A DNA stretch of 64,000 nucleotides from Verticillium longisporum (GCA_019188255.1 JAETXT010000009.1:2852001-2916000), one strand, 5' to 3'; shown: positions 11,335 to 23,300, counted from the stretch's first letter. Numbers and translations: made by a program. Notes: a model not told the origin generated them from the letters alone.

Positions 11335-12909
11335 CTAGCGGTTGGCGTTGAAGGCGAAGCTGCCAAAGACGCCGCCTCCGCCGCCGGGCGTCATCGGCCC
11401 CGTGTTGAACCCGTTCGTGTTGTGCGACTGCGCGCCGGGCGTGCTGACGAGGCCGGCGCTGACCGTGTTGGGCGTGCTGGGCGTGCCGTTCTGCTGCTGG
11501 CCGTTCGGCTCGTGCGAGCCCGCGCCGCCGGCGCCGGCGTGGGTTCCCATCATGTGGCCCATGAGGAGGCCGCCGTCGGGGATGCCGAGACCCCACACCT
11601 TGCCGACGTGGTCGTCGGCAATGTCGCCGTTGAAGATCTTCTCGCGCATCTGGAAGAAGACTTTGCCCGTGATGAGCGAATCGGAGCCGGCCTGGTGCGC
11701 TGCGCCGACGCGCTTAACCTTGAGGGTCTCTGCAATGTTCTCCAGGCCTGACTTGTGCTCGAACTTTTGCAGTATCTCGCTCGTGCTGGGGTCGCTCGGC
11801 GTCAGGAGACCCGAGTTGTGCAGCCGGATGGCATGCTTCATGAGATGCTTGACGTCGTATGTCGACGGGAAGTACAGCTTCATGATGCGATCAAAGTCGA
11901 CCTCGTCGCTAGGTAGGGCGCGGCAGTCCAGCAGCTTGGTCAGGTATCCGAAATCGTATCCACCGTGGAACGAGATCCACCTGACGTTATCGAAGCAGAC
12001 GAGTCCCGACGGGATCAGGAGACTGGCAAAGTCGTGGGGGTCGATGCCGTCGCGCTCGAGCAGGTTAAAGTCGATGCCCGCGGTCTGCAGGGACTCGATC
12101 GACTTCTCGTTGTACATGTCGTCCTTGAGGGAAAACTTAAAGTTGAATTGCCACGCGTAAGGGAACGGTCCCTGTTGGGCGCTCCGTCGACCGGCCGGGC
12201 CAAAGTCTGCCAGGTCCGCCGAGCTCGGACGCGCGGGCGGGGTTTCGCCTTCTTCGTTGAAGAGGGCGAGACCAATCTGGATGACCTTGAGCATGTCGAC
12301 GTTGGTCCGCAGGCATTGGTAGTGGTAGTCGCTCTTTCCCCTGAAGCCTCCCATTGGCCGTGACACGATACCGGGGAACTCGGTGTCCTGTCCGCGAGCA
12401 TTAGAGAAAAACAACACACGTTGAACCAGAAGAACGGTCTCTTCTCTTACCATAGCAATATAAGGATACTTGTCCACCAGGTCTCTCAGCACGGCCATCT
12501 CCTCGTGGAGGTTGTGCTTCCACACCTCTCGTATCCTGCCCTTATTGTGACCGCCGCGCATGTTGGCACCGCCGTGGTCGGCGCCGAAGCCGTGCTGTCC
12601 CTGGCCATGCTGTTGTTGCTGGTGAATGTTGGCGGCCTGTTGAAAGCCCATGCGCGCAGCATGGCTGCCGAGCCCTCCTGTGTCCGCACCGACGCCGAAC
12701 CCTCCGTTAAGAGCTCCGACTCCGCCGAGGACGTTACCGCCGATGGAGAAAGGGCTGCTTTGCGAGTTGGCATTGAGGTAGGAAGGGTTGCCACCTAGCG
12801 GTGGGCCGTGAGCAGTGCCATGTCCCTGGGCGTGGGAGGAGAACTGCTGGTGGTAAGAGGGCGGTATCGTGTTGGGCCCGCCAGGGTACCTGAGCGGGGG
12901 AGGCGGCAT
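11335..12909 (-). CDS. caf1: CCR4-NOT deadenylase subunit CAF1/POP2
   Basis: Two exons (12909-12451 and 12387-11335) give 503 residues. The intron (12388-12450, 63 bases, GTAAGA...CAG) is a multiple of three and contains no stop, so it can be misread as coding; removing it joins YIAM to DTEFPG. The RNase D/DEDD nuclease fold runs from about residue 130 to 410. The four metal-binding acids are visible: D154 and E156 in DTEFPG, D298 in SFHGGYDFGYL and D389 in HQAGSDSLITG. A conserved Ccr4-binding surface is expected but not assessed. The N-terminal 125 residues (Gly/His/Gln-rich) and the C-terminal 80 (Gly/Asn/Pro-rich) are fungal low-complexity extensions around the roughly 280-residue core. 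The enzyme shortens mRNA poly(A) tails in the cytoplasm as part of CCR4-NOT. The start ATG at 12909 opens the proline-rich segment MPPPPLRYPGG. Confidence 0.95.
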   Translation of the reverse strand: MPPPPLRYPGGPNTIPPSYHQQFSSHAQGHGTAHGPPLGGNPSYLNANSQSSPFSIGGNVLGGVGALNGGFGVGADTGGLGSHAARMGFQQAANIHQQQQHGQGQHGFGADHGGANMRGGHNKGRIREVWKHNLHEEMAVLRDLVDKYPYIAMVREETVLLVQRVLFFSNARGQDTEFPGIVSRPMGGFRGKSDYHYQCLRTNVDMLKVIQIGLALFNEEGETPPARPSSADLADFGPAGRRSAQQGPFPYAWQFNFKFSLKDDMYNEKSIESLQTAGIDFNLLERDGIDPHDFASLLIPSGLVCFDNVRWISFHGGYDFGYLTKLLDCRALPSDEVDFDRIMKLYFPSTYDVKHLMKHAIRLHNSGLLTPSDPSTSEILQKFEHKSGLENIAETLKVKRVGAAHQAGSDSLITGKVFFQMREKIFNGDIADDHVGKVWGLGIPDGGLLMGHMMGTHAGAGGAGSHEPNGQQQNGTPSTPNTVSAGLVSTPGAQSHNTNGFNTGPMTPGGGGGVFGSFAFNANR

Positions 12910-13638
12910 GCCAAAGTGGAAAGGTCCAAGGCAGTGACCAGCGCTATACGGACGTCGTAGGGGATGGTATCGATGAGGGCGTCCGCGATAGGGCGGGGGT
13001 CGAGGTGACCTTGGGAAATAGGTGATCGGATACGATGGACGAAGCTCGTGCGTGGAATGGTAAGCGAAACTTGGAGGTCTCTAACCGTGGGCTGTATTGC
13101 CGTGTTGGTGAAATGACTGAGGGCACTGACGACGTCCTCGGCCTTGCATTGGCGGTGGTTCGAGGGATGCAGGCTGGGCTAGCTCGCTGATGTGGCCTCG
13201 TCCCCCAGTCGTGGTGACTTGTCACAGGTGGAGTCGTGCCGACCGAGTCGTGGAGGGATGTCGAAGCAAGGGGTCGAGGATGGCGGTGCGCGACGGTAAC
13301 GATGCTCGAAGTGCGATGGGAATTGAATGCTTGTCGGTTGCTCAACCGGGATGGCTGGGCTGTGGTCCGGGGGGTTATTGTCTTTGATCGGGCTGCAATT
13401 CGATGGTTGAGGTTGAAGGAACTTGAACGAGGTCAGGGCCAGCTGACCGACGACCTTGGGCATAGCGGACTGAGGTGGTCAGTGCACCGGGCGTGGGACC
13501 CACCACAAGGCAGGATGCGCTCACGGCATTTGCCGTCGAACCGCGAACAACCTCACATCGAGAACGACCTCTGTCTAGGGCCTTTCTCTCTCTGTCCATA
13601 TCGCCAACCACCACAGCGACACAAACACACCAGACACC
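12910..13638. other. Bidirectional promoter region, 729 bases
   Basis: It separates the divergent CAF1 and complex I subunit genes. Several pyrimidine-rich stretches precede the + strand start (CTTTCTCTCTCTG near 13581). No supported gene is visible. Confidence 0.5.
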
Positions 13639-14054
13639 ATGCAGCCGACGAGGTGAGACGAGCACGCCGAAATCAATTGACGCATCTTCGTCCCCGCACG
13701 CCTGCTGACATCGATCGCACACAGACTACGACTTGCCGCCAAGGGCGAGAGGCCCAACATCACCGGCTTCGACATCCGCGCCCTCAAGGCGTCCACAGGC
13801 CAGCCCCGATACGACCCTTGGGAGCGAGCGTCAGTCCCTCTCAATACCACTGACGATGAGGAGCTTCCCGCTGACCAGGACATGACAGTGAGGCGTGGCG
13901 CTACACTGGCCAGTTCACCCGCTGGAACCGATTCAAGACGGGCTTCCCTGGCCTCGGCATCGCGACCGTCGCTTTCTCCGCCTACTGCGCCTACGAGTAC
14001 TTCTTCCTCGACGACGGACACCACGGGGACAGCCACGGCAAGGGACACCACTGA
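13639..14054 (+). CDS. NADH:ubiquinone oxidoreductase B12-type subunit (NDUFB3 family)
   Basis: A small gene of three exons (13639-13652, 13725-13829, 13889-14054) giving 94 residues. The first exon holds only four and two-thirds codons, typical of this gene in fungi. The protein begins MQPTRLRLAAKGERPNITGF, continues with DIRALKASTGQPRYDPWERA and AEAWRYTGQFTRWNRFKTGF, and has one membrane segment (PGLGIATVAFSAYCAYEYFF) before a His/Gly-rich tail. This matches the accessory membrane-arm subunit B12 of mitochondrial complex I, a single-span inner-membrane protein. The second intron is 59 bases. No separate presequence is evident. The splice sites were found by matching the conserved family sequence, so I am confident of the model. 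Confidence 0.9.
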
Positions 14055-15400
14055 ACGGGCGGCGGGGGAGAATGTACATAAGTCTGCAGAACAACGAAGG
14101 GATCGGTCCCAGGATCTGAATCAATTTTCTTTGAGTCACGCTGACGGGAAATGCGATGATTGATGTGGCCTCCAAATCCCTGAAATTGATGGACTGGTGT
14201 TGCCAAGCAAGCGTCAACCTCATGGCCAACGGCAGCAATGGCAATGGCGGACACAGTATCCTCCCGATCACCCACGTGGACAGTCGCTCAATTGGCGGGG
14301 CTCCCTTTCGCAAGCTCCTCAACAAGAGGTTCGACGAAGAGTAATCGCGGCACAATGTCACAGATGCCACTGTGGCAAGTGAGTACGCTCATGTCCATCT
14401 GACCAGCGCCCCTGATATGCAAGAGGGCCGTCCCGACGAAACCCCAGCATTTCGGCCGAAGACCCTCCCCAATGCGTACTGCGACGAACACCGCTAAACA
14501 AACTTGCTAGGGTCGAAAGAAATCTTCAGCGATGACCTTGAACTTTGTGGTTGGCCAAAGGGGGGAACAGATTAAGCCGCACTCCAATTCCGCCCAACAC
14601 AAGCATCATCCAGAAAGACTCCTAACTTCGGAACCCTCTTAACACCTCGTATCTCAGTCAAATACTCTGAAATTCCACCTACTAAATATTCGGCGACATT
14701 ATTAAGGGCAAATGCGTTTTATCAGTTTTGAGCTGATATAAAGTACAGTAGGACGGTTCAAAGTAAGGTTACCTCTAAGGAGTGTGGCTTTTTTGGCCCC
14801 CCCTTGTTGGCTTACGGGGATTCGTTCAGCCTTGGTGCGTCCCTGCAGCGATTTCCGGCTATGCATTGTGAATCCCCCCAGAAAACGTGTCGACGGAGAA
14901 TCAGCACCGACCACTTCAAAGCTCGCATTGTAGTCCAGTCCAAAGTTGTATGAACGGCAAAATCCAAAGCCTGATCAACATGTATTTTAGCAGGTAGTTG
15001 TAAGAGTACGGGGACCCCAACAGCGACGGCCGACTTCGCTTCGAACTTTCGTTCCTGGCCGTCCTTCAACAAGCACAACCCGACGGGTCATCACTGGACG
15101 AGGAGCGACCGAAACGACAGGCTACTGATTGGACGAGCCTCACATAAGGTTCTTCGGTCATTGAAGCCCACGTCACTGCTACAGGTCATGTATTATGTCC
15201 ATGTTGTGTTGCTAAGGTATAATGTTATGTCGTGTGACGGCCAGGCTCTGAGGCCAATGTATCTGTGTGCCATGAGTTCCAATGCTTAAACCCCCGACCG
15301 AATGTCTAGAAACGCCCCCCGCCCCTGGTGGTCGGCCTGTTGAGCCGGCCCCCTTGAATGATCCCAACGCCGTCCAAACTCAAAACCACGCACACCCAAT
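14055..15400. other. 1.35 kb convergent intergenic region, partly AT-rich
   Basis: The segment from about 14600 to 15250 is visibly richer in A and T than its surroundings, with stretches such as CTACTAAATATTC and TTTTGAGCTGATATAAAG. It contains only short ORFs (for example 14702-14914 and 14812-15078 on the minus strand) that I cannot assign. A decayed transposon fragment is possible but no terminal repeats or transposase motifs are visible. Confidence 0.4.
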
Positions 15401-16873
15401 TTACAAACGAATCCCGTGCACGGCATCCAAGGCCGCGTCCACGCACGTCTCGAGCTCGGCAACCCTAATCTTCAGGCCCCGGTTCTCGTCCCTGAGCAGG
15501 CTCGCCGTGTCCCACGCAGCACGCTCGTCCTGCCCCTGACACCTCTGGCACGCAGCGCCAGCCTGGCCGGCCGCCGCATCGCCGAACCCTCTCATCAGCT
15601 TCTGGAAGGCGCTGATCTGCGGCTGCGACTGCATCGAGTTGCGTGAAGAGGCATTCCTGTGCGAGGACTGCTGGGCATCCAGGCCCAGCGGGTGGGCGGC
15701 GAGGGTGGGACTCCTCGACCGCGAGAAGACGCTGGGCGCGTCGCCAACGCTCTCCTCGTCCGTGTCCTCAGTGATGCTCTTGCGCCAGAGGCGGCGCTTC
15801 TGGTCGTCTTCGGCGCCGAGGTCCTCCGACGTGATGGTGGCGCTGTCGGACGCTAGGCCGCTGCGGTTCGCAGCCTTCTCGCGCTCAAGGGCGGCCATGA
15901 GGGCCTGCATTTCCTTCTCGCGCTCGACGGCCTGGAGCGCCATGTTCTCGAGCTGTAGCTTGAGGTGCTTGGTTCGCGTGTCGGCCTCCTCAGCCTCCTC
16001 GGCTTGAGTGTCACGCTCGACTTCCATTTCCCGCAATGCGGCGCTCTGCGATTCGTATGCATTTTGAAACTTGGTCAGGAGCGCAACGGCCGTCATCTCG
16101 AGGTTCTTAAAGGCAGCGGGTGAAAAGGCGTCGCGAGACCCAGCAGGCGAGGCGGAAGGAGGGAAAAGGGCGTCGTGAATGTTCATGTTCAGCAGCTCGT
16201 CGTCATGCTTCGCTTTCCGCGTTGGTGAGGTGGCAGATTTGGTCAGGGCGGAGATTGACGAAGAGATGAAGGCGAATCGGGAGGCGTTTGGTGAAGCGTT
16301 GGTGTTTAGCGGCGTCATGTTGTTTCTGAGTGACTTGGAAGGTGTTGAGGACGGGTTGTCCGTCTCGCTGGGAGAAGCGGGCCCTGGTAGCCAGGAGCTC
16401 AGGAGAGAGCGAGCGCCTGACTCGGGGGACCTGCCGGCCCTGGTGTCTCCGGTGAAGGGCATGTCGATTGATCGTGGTCTCGGCGTCCTCTCGTTCGTCG
16501 GGGAGGGGATGCCAGAAGATGCTGGAGAGTATACGGCAGCAGGACGAAGTTCTGTACTGGACTGATGGCGTTGATGGCGAAAGTGTTGCTGGAGAGAGGA
16601 GGGAGTGGCATGGGGGGGCCCCAGAGACAGAGGTCTCGAGGTAGACTGTCTGGTGCTGTTCAGGGTAGCGGGCGCGGGGAGAGCGGTTGATGGGACGGTG
16701 GGATGGGCCCCTTGCCGATCTTGGGCCAGGGGACGACCTGTCGGCGCGGCGTTCGCATCCGCGGTTTGGTAGAGAGGGTGGCTCGCACGCATTCCATTTG
16801 GAGGAGAGTCCAGGGGTCTTCCAGACCCCCTCGGGCCATCAGCCGCGGGGACGGAAACGGAAGGGCTTAGCAT
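15401..16873 (-). CDS. Fungal coiled-coil protein of unknown function
   Basis: A single uninterrupted frame of 490 codons from ATG at 16873. The first 240 residues are Ser/Pro/Thr-rich and probably disordered, with phosphosite-like SP and TP dipeptides. A strongly predicted coiled coil follows at about residues 262-335, built of Glu/Leu/Met/Ala heptads (for example KLQLENMALQAVEREKEMQ). A second short heptad stretch near the C-terminus (LLRDENRGLKIRVAELETCV) is preceded by a Cys pair (CQRCQG). The layout suggests a cytoskeletal or scaffold protein, but no named family is recognised and the function is unknown. Its 3' end faces the complex I subunit gene 1.35 kb away. Confidence 0.75.
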   Translation of the reverse strand: MLSPSVSVPAADGPRGSGRPLDSPPNGMRASHPLYQTADANAAPTGRPLAQDRQGAHPTVPSTALPAPATLNSTRQSTSRPLSLGPPHATPSSLQQHFRHQRHQSSTELRPAAVYSPASSGIPSPTNERTPRPRSIDMPFTGDTRAGRSPESGARSLLSSWLPGPASPSETDNPSSTPSKSLRNNMTPLNTNASPNASRFAFISSSISALTKSATSPTRKAKHDDELLNMNIHDALFPPSASPAGSRDAFSPAAFKNLEMTAVALLTKFQNAYESQSAALREMEVERDTQAEEAEEADTRTKHLKLQLENMALQAVEREKEMQALMAALEREKAANRSGLASDSATITSEDLGAEDDQKRRLWRKSITEDTDEESVGDAPSVFSRSRSPTLAAHPLGLDAQQSSHRNASSRNSMQSQPQISAFQKLMRGFGDAAAGQAGAACQRCQGQDERAAWDTASLLRDENRGLKIRVAELETCVDAALDAVHGIRL

Positions 16874-18862
16874 GACGTGCTAATGTTTCGCGTGTAGTGG
16901 GAGGTCCTCTGGGTGCTCCAACACTAGCGATTTCCGCGGTTCGCAGCCCGGCTCTGGTATGTTGAGGAGCGCGAGAGCGCGGTAGTGCCACTGTACCGAT
17001 GCGGCAAGTCCAGCTATCGACAAGGCAGGAATGTGAACGACTGCTGGACAGTATAGCGCGCCGGGACGGGGACGGGGGTAAAGCTGCAAGCTTTTCCCCT
17101 CTAGTCTGCGCCTCGGCTCCAAAAGCTGTGAGGCGAAGACCGTCCTGGACCTTGCGGGCCTCGATTGGCGGCAAGGCGAGGCCGAACTTTTCAGGAGACC
17201 AATGTTGGCCGGTGAATGTTAACCCAGCAGCTGGGAAAGGCGAACAAAGGACGCGGCGGACCGGAGGTGGGAGTAGCTCGGGTCGGCGTCGCGGGAGACC
17301 GATCCAGGCTGTCTTTCCCTTGACCTGACTGTCGGGCAATGCAGAACAAAGAGAGGACGCGGGAAAGGTGGGGTGGGAGGAAGACGGATCGAAGGGCTAA
17401 ACTATTGACGGTGAAGGGATGCCTGGAATGCAGCACGGTGGACGGATGGGCGATTGAGGGGAGGGACGAGCTCGTGGTAATGTCAAGACAGACCAGGAAG
17501 GAAGAAAGTTGCAGATGGCCGAGATGAATAGAGACAGACCAGGAGTCAGGGCAGGTTCATGCAGGATCCATGCCGGCCCAATGACGAAGGGGTCTTGCTG
17601 CTGAGGTCTTGGTTCTTCGGTTGTGGCTGGCAGTGGATGGGATTCGTGGATGCGACGCCAGGGCGGGCCTGGAACCACATTGTGTGTTGTCACTTGTCGG
17701 TGGGGAGACGAGAGTTTAGTGCTGAGAGCTCAGTGCTCAGTGCCCTGCTGGCCTGGACCGACAGGCCAGTGGCAGGAGAATTGGCCCCAAAGACCCTACA
17801 GTATACCTAGGCTCACTACGTGACCGCGAGGCATCGACCCGTCGACCACCTGCTAGGTAAGGCACAGTAGGTACTCATCTCTCATCCTCAGTGGGAGTGA
17901 GTATACCTGGGAACGTCCGGTGGCTGGGAATGCACGTGCACGCGCACGCGCACGCAGACGTCAGATGGGCAGACGGCAGCTGTGCACCAATGCCGACCCG
18001 TTGGAATGTTTACCTCGCTTCTGAGCAGGGATCTAGCATGATCCGAGCTCCTAGATGGGCCCTGAGATCTCGCCGTTCACGCCCACGCCGTTCACAGACA
18101 GCGTTGGAGAAACAGCTGATCGATCGTGTGGCAAGACATGGGAAAATGCCATGAGCAGTCATGGACGGTGGGCTCTACGTAACGGGTGTCACGATGAAAC
18201 CATCCTCCTACTGCATGTTCCAGATGAAGCCATCATGTTGTGCAACGTCTTCGTCATTTTCCCAAGTCCAAGTCCTACCCTACGCACCACCACCCTCCAT
18301 CGTCATTTTGCGCTGGGGGGGGGGGCGGCTATTTTGTCTTGTCACAATATGGCTTTGCTCAGTTGATTGTACATGTGTTATGTGTTGTGCAAGGTCCTGA
18401 AAACGTAATCGCCTACTCAGCCTGCTGTCAGTGCTTCATGCCACAGGCAGAGTTCACTTGGGTCACGTGATGTAGTTCCTCCTGATGGTTCAACATGGGC
18501 GTCTTTGTCTGCTGCTAGTGCCGTGGTCGAGGTGGCGATTATCTCAGCAGCTTGACCTACACCAGAATCGCACTTACCATGTCATATCATTTCCTGAGCT
18601 GTCGCATCCCGACTCCTCACGTTTAGGCGCAGACATTGCAACCGTCACACACACACGATAACGCGCCCGACAGATAGCTTGACGATGCTCTCTCATTGGG
18701 CCGGCCTCGATACTTATGCGCACCTCGAACCTCCCGTATAGCGGAAGATGAATGACTTTCTTCCTATTCATCATGACCTGCTCATCCACGAGGCCACCCA
18801 ACACCGTGAACCAGTAGCCACAGCAACAACATGCAACTCCCGCCTGCCCGTCGTCCCCGCGA
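16874..18862. other. 2.0 kb intergenic region
   Basis: Upstream of the coiled-coil gene and downstream of the eIF6 gene. It contains weak CTAGGTAAGG/TAGGTAC motifs at about 17800-17875, a CACGCGCACGCGCACGC run near 17938 and a run of ten G at about 18307-18316. The short ORFs have no recognisable products. Confidence 0.5.
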
Positions 18863-19815
18863 TCAGTAGAACGACTCGACCATGGTATCCTTCATGCCCG
18901 TGTTGATGTTGCTCGGCCCCAGACCCTCGCCCAGCCTGAAGACGCTCTCAATGACGCTGAGCTCCGTCGCTGTCGTGTCGAGACCCGTCACCGCCATCCA
19001 GTCGTTGACCACCATGCCGGCGCCGACGACGTTGCTCCCGCGGTTCACACTGCCCGCGACGAGCGGCACCTGGAGCAGGCTGCTGAGCTCGTCCTGGTCC
19101 TGTATCGACGTCTTGGGGTGCACGAGGCCGCCCTGGTTCGAGAGCGACATGTACGAGCCGACGAGCACATTGTCGGCAATGGTCTGCCGGAAGACCTCGA
19201 CGCCGAGCACGTCGGCGATGATCTCCTCCGTCTCGCGCTCAATGTCGGGGTGCACGAGGGCGATGTGGTCGTTGGTCACGATGACGTTGCCGAGGGCTGA
19301 CAGGCGCTCTTCTATCCGCTGTATCCGGATCGCGTCCGGGAGGCTGTTGCGCAGGTGCTGCAGTTCTTGGTCGGTCGTGTTGGTCGGCACGAGGAGGCCC
19401 TTGCGGTTTCTGAAAGGCAGGGCGGAAGCAAGAACGTGTCAGCAACGAGAAGCCATGGACAGTGTAAGGGACCGCATGTGAGCGGGTGAGAGAGAGGAGG
19501 GGGGAGCAAACGTACCCCGCGGTCATGCGCCCGATGATCCTCGAGCCGGCAATGGTTGTGCGACAGATGGGAATGACGTCTTGCAGTTCCGCCTCGAAGA
19601 CACTGTAGAAGTTCTCGCTGGCGCCGATGGCCGTGAGGGCGTAGGAATTTGTGAGCGTCGCGAAGACACCAACTCTGCGAACACGGTGAGGTCAGCGCAA
19701 CATTCTTGGTGAGGCGAGATGCATCCTCTCTCGCTCTCGCATGGCGGGGTCGGCGGGGTCGAGGGGTCGTCTCGGCATACTCGTTGGAGTTCTCAAACTG
19801 GGCTCGCACCGCCAT
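18863..19815 (-). CDS. tif6: Translation initiation factor eIF6 (Tif6)
   Basis: Three exons (19815-19781, 19674-19516, 19409-18863) give 246 residues, one more than yeast Tif6. The two introns (19675-19780 and 19410-19515) are both 106 bases long. The protein starts [20 protein letters not shown] and shows family landmarks including [76 protein letters not shown] and [16 protein letters not shown]. It forms the pentein-like five-fold propeller that covers the intersubunit face of the 60S subunit, blocking premature 40S joining, and is needed for 60S biogenesis in the nucleolus. The first exon of eleven codons plus two bases was placed by matching the family N-terminus. Identification is unambiguous. 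Confidence 0.97.
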
Positions 19816-20388
19816 GTTTGCTGCGTCTGGTCGGGGAAAAACTTGGGAATCGAGAATGTTAGGTAGAGGGTCTCGAAAAAACTGCGATCGGCACAAGAAG
19901 AGAGCAGCTGCGGGTCGTCGTCTGTAAGGTATCACGAGTTTGAGGTGCAAAGAGATGGGTTTTTTCTGCGGGCAGAGCTCGCAAGTTAAGGGCCAGAGGG
20001 CCAGAGGGCCCAATTGAGGGGGGCGACCGAGTGGGGCTGCCACTGGTTGCGGGAGGCAATCCCTGTACCTTAGCACCAAGGCACCTCCTCCCCTTCTGCA
20101 CTGATGCTGCTGACAACTCGAGTTGAGGCCTCGTACCCCGCCGCTGCCGCCTTGTCTGGCTCATCTGGGCTGCCGATGACTCAACATGCACATTCAATTG
20201 CCACTGGTGACTCCTCATAGGCGTCTCTTGCTATTGTGGATTTGCATGTAGTGCTAGCTCCTGCATCATTTCACTTGACAACGGTTCACGGCAGAATTCA
20301 GCCCTGCACCCGTCGCCGCATTGAGTCATCCTGAGCAGTTGCACCATGCTTGCTCATCATGATGTAGTCCAACTGAAGACTCTCTCTC
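19816..20388. other. 573-base intergenic region
   Basis: Between the eIF6 start and the NRDE2 stop, both on the minus strand. It should hold the NRDE2 3' UTR and the eIF6 promoter. An open minus-strand stretch reaching 20298 could be a spliced NRDE2 C-terminus. Confidence 0.45.
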
Positions 20389-23300
20389 TTACCGCCTTCC
20401 TGTTTCCCTGCCCTGCGCGGCCAGAAACTCATCCAGCTCCACATGAAGTCGCAACCCCTTGGACTGCATCGTGTTGAAAACTGACCCCAGCTCAAACTCA
20501 TCCATCACGTTGGTCAGCGTAGTGAACGCCTCCATGGCCAGGTCTTTGGACCACGGGCACTGCCCAAGGCCACGGAAGAAGTTGTCTTTTGCCTTGGCTC
20601 GGAGTTCCTTCCGCGAGTGGCTAAACTGAACATAGCACCGCCATAGCTCGCTGTTGGCTCGACACGCCGGGCTTTTAAGTGCCTGTTCAAAGGCGGCACG
20701 GGTCGAGTGCGAGTTGCCTCTTTGTAGCTCATAGTTGATGGCAAAGATCCGGCTGCTGACGCAATCATTCTGATTTGCGAGGGCAGTGCTGCGAAGCATG
20801 TCTCCGACGGGGTCGTCAATGCCAAAACTCGAAGATGCCCATGCGAAAAGACTCAGGAACATTGTGTTCCTAGGAAAGATACCGAGGCATTTGGCAAGCT
20901 GCTCTCGCAGATAGGCGCTTCGAAACGGACTAGGCAACGCGGTCAGTATTTTTACCGCAAAGATGCTGATCCCCAAGTGAATTGCTCGCACATACCCTTG
21001 CCTGGCATGGAAATAGAGTAACCTTGCCGCTGACTGCAGTAAAACCTCATGGGCTGCTTGGCCTGCAAAGCCACACTTACTGAGACCCTCGCTCACCGAC
21101 CATACTCTATCCATTGCTGTCGAAATGTTGCCCTGCATCAGAGACGCTGATTCAGATCCCCCTCCAACTGTCAGATACTCGCATAGGATCAGTGCACCTG
21201 CGTTCAGAGCTGTGGGTTCGGCTTCAGAAGCTGGTGTGTTGTAGCCTAGGTTGCCGCGTAGGGTTTGTTGCGTGATGAGTAACTGATGGGGCGTTATCGT
21301 CACCTCAGGGTCTGGCATGGCCGAACCATCTGCCAATGCACACAGACAAAGTATGGCACTTGCTCGTTGGCCAGCCTCCAACTCCATCCAGCTCCAGGTT
21401 GTCCAGAAAACTAATTTGCTTTCAGAGTCGGTAGAAGGTGCCTGCAAAGGGTTAGCACAACCATTTTGGGCCGGTGCTTCGAGCGACGTAACATACCTTA
21501 GCTAGACCAGCAGAGGAGACAAGGACTTGTCTTGCGACATCCAGGTTCCCATTCCTCTCCTCTGCAAGCGCATATGCCAGGTATAATCGAAGGTCGCGTG
21601 GGAATTGTTTCAGTAGTGCCCGGGCTCGTTTCTTGACATTGGCGGGGTCGTTAATCCAGTCCAGGGCCAAAGAGTATTGAGCCAACGACTCAGCAGCTGC
21701 GGTGTTGACCACCTGCCGCACCGCGTTTGCAGTCCAAGAAAGCGGCACAGGGCCCCCTAGGTTTTTGTCACGGGTTGGCCAACCTGCAAAATACTTAAAC
21801 CAACTTTGACTTGCGAAGACACAGTCGAAGGATGCCCTCAGTTGATGCGCATCATAATCAAAGATCGGAAGGCGTTTTGCATCGTCCTCGTCGGGGTTGT
21901 GCTGAGCAGGCTTTCGTAGCAGCTCGCTCCTCAGGCCATGGAGGCTGCCAACTACGTGAGGATCATTCATTGCTGCCTTGATCCATCCATTTGATCCGTC
22001 GGCGGGAGGCAGATGACAGAACAAGAGGAAAGCATCAACCAACTGCTTTCTCAGAGCCGTTATCAAAGCTCCAGGGACGCAAAAGATGAGGTTTTCCAGA
22101 TCCGAGAAGATGACGACGCGATATGGATCGTCATCAACACCTTCATCCATGGATCGGGCAGGCAGCCTGGCTTGCTGGCCTTGTACGTGCTCGGTGGCCC
22201 CCCATGCCTGGTACACGTTGCGCGACTTGCTTCTGTGAATGGGGTGTGCCACGGGGTCAGGGGCATCTAGTAGTCCGTCTTGTTGCACGTAATGAGCCCA
22301 TCCCTGAGCGCTGTCTTCACCAATTCGGGGACCTCGCTTTCCCAAAAGTCCTTGAATTGATCCATAACCTCTGTCGATGACGCGTCAGAGAGTGTCAAGG
22401 GTCGATTGAGATTCAACTCCAAGACGGCCTGCCACGCAGCCACGGCGAGTTCGCGGTACCCTGTATCATATACGAACCTTGTCATGCGCAGGAAAACATA
22501 AATGACTTGCTCATGAAGCGCTTGAACGTCTGTACCCTGACTTGCTCCTGGAAATGGACTCACAGGATACTTCTGTAAGCCAGGGAGAGATAGCAGACGC
22601 TCTTGATAAGCATCCTTCAGCTCTTGGAATTGAAATACCGTCATGTTCGTCAACATCGAGTCGATTCTCTCTTTCCAAAGCACGAAGCTGGTCGGGTGTT
22701 GCTGCACAACGTCTAGTAGTCGCCGATGGAGCTTAGAGGCTGGCCAAGTTTTGGCTCCTTCCAGCATCATGCCGAGTAAGAGTTGCTCTTCATGGTCTGC
22801 AGATTGGGCTTGAAGAGCGCTCTCGTACATGGAAAGCTTAATCTCGGCAAAGCTGCGCACCTCGGCCTCAGTAGCTTCACCGCCAGAGTCTTGGATATTC
22901 TGCAAGAGCACATCCTGGTGGGAAATGAGGGCCAGCCATGCTTCAATGTCGTTTGGATGTTCTTTGACGCGACGTGAGAGCTCGATGGACTTCTTTCTAG
23001 CTGGGTCATCGTCGTCAAACCTCAATTCGCCGGCGTCAGACGAGTCGTATTCCAGCTCACTGTCAGAATACTGATGTGCTTTGGCTTTGCCTTCGATAGA
23101 CCTGTAAACCATGGCTTCGTCCTCTGATGCCGACGCGTCATGTTCGTGGCGTCGGTTCTTCGCTTGGCTGAGTGGGACGAAGTCCTCTTCGCCTGATGAT
23201 GCCGTGGCGTCTTTCCGTACCCGAATTCGCCTTGGCTTCGTGTGACGAACCTTGGCGAAAAGGTGCCTATCTTTCAAAGCCGAGGTTCCTTGACCCGGCC

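Noticed and set aside
22267..22345. Programmed -1 frameshift or intron in NRDE2
   Set aside because: No slippery heptamer is present, and any GT-AG intron here would be under 35 bases or would remove the conserved FWESEVPRIGE segment.
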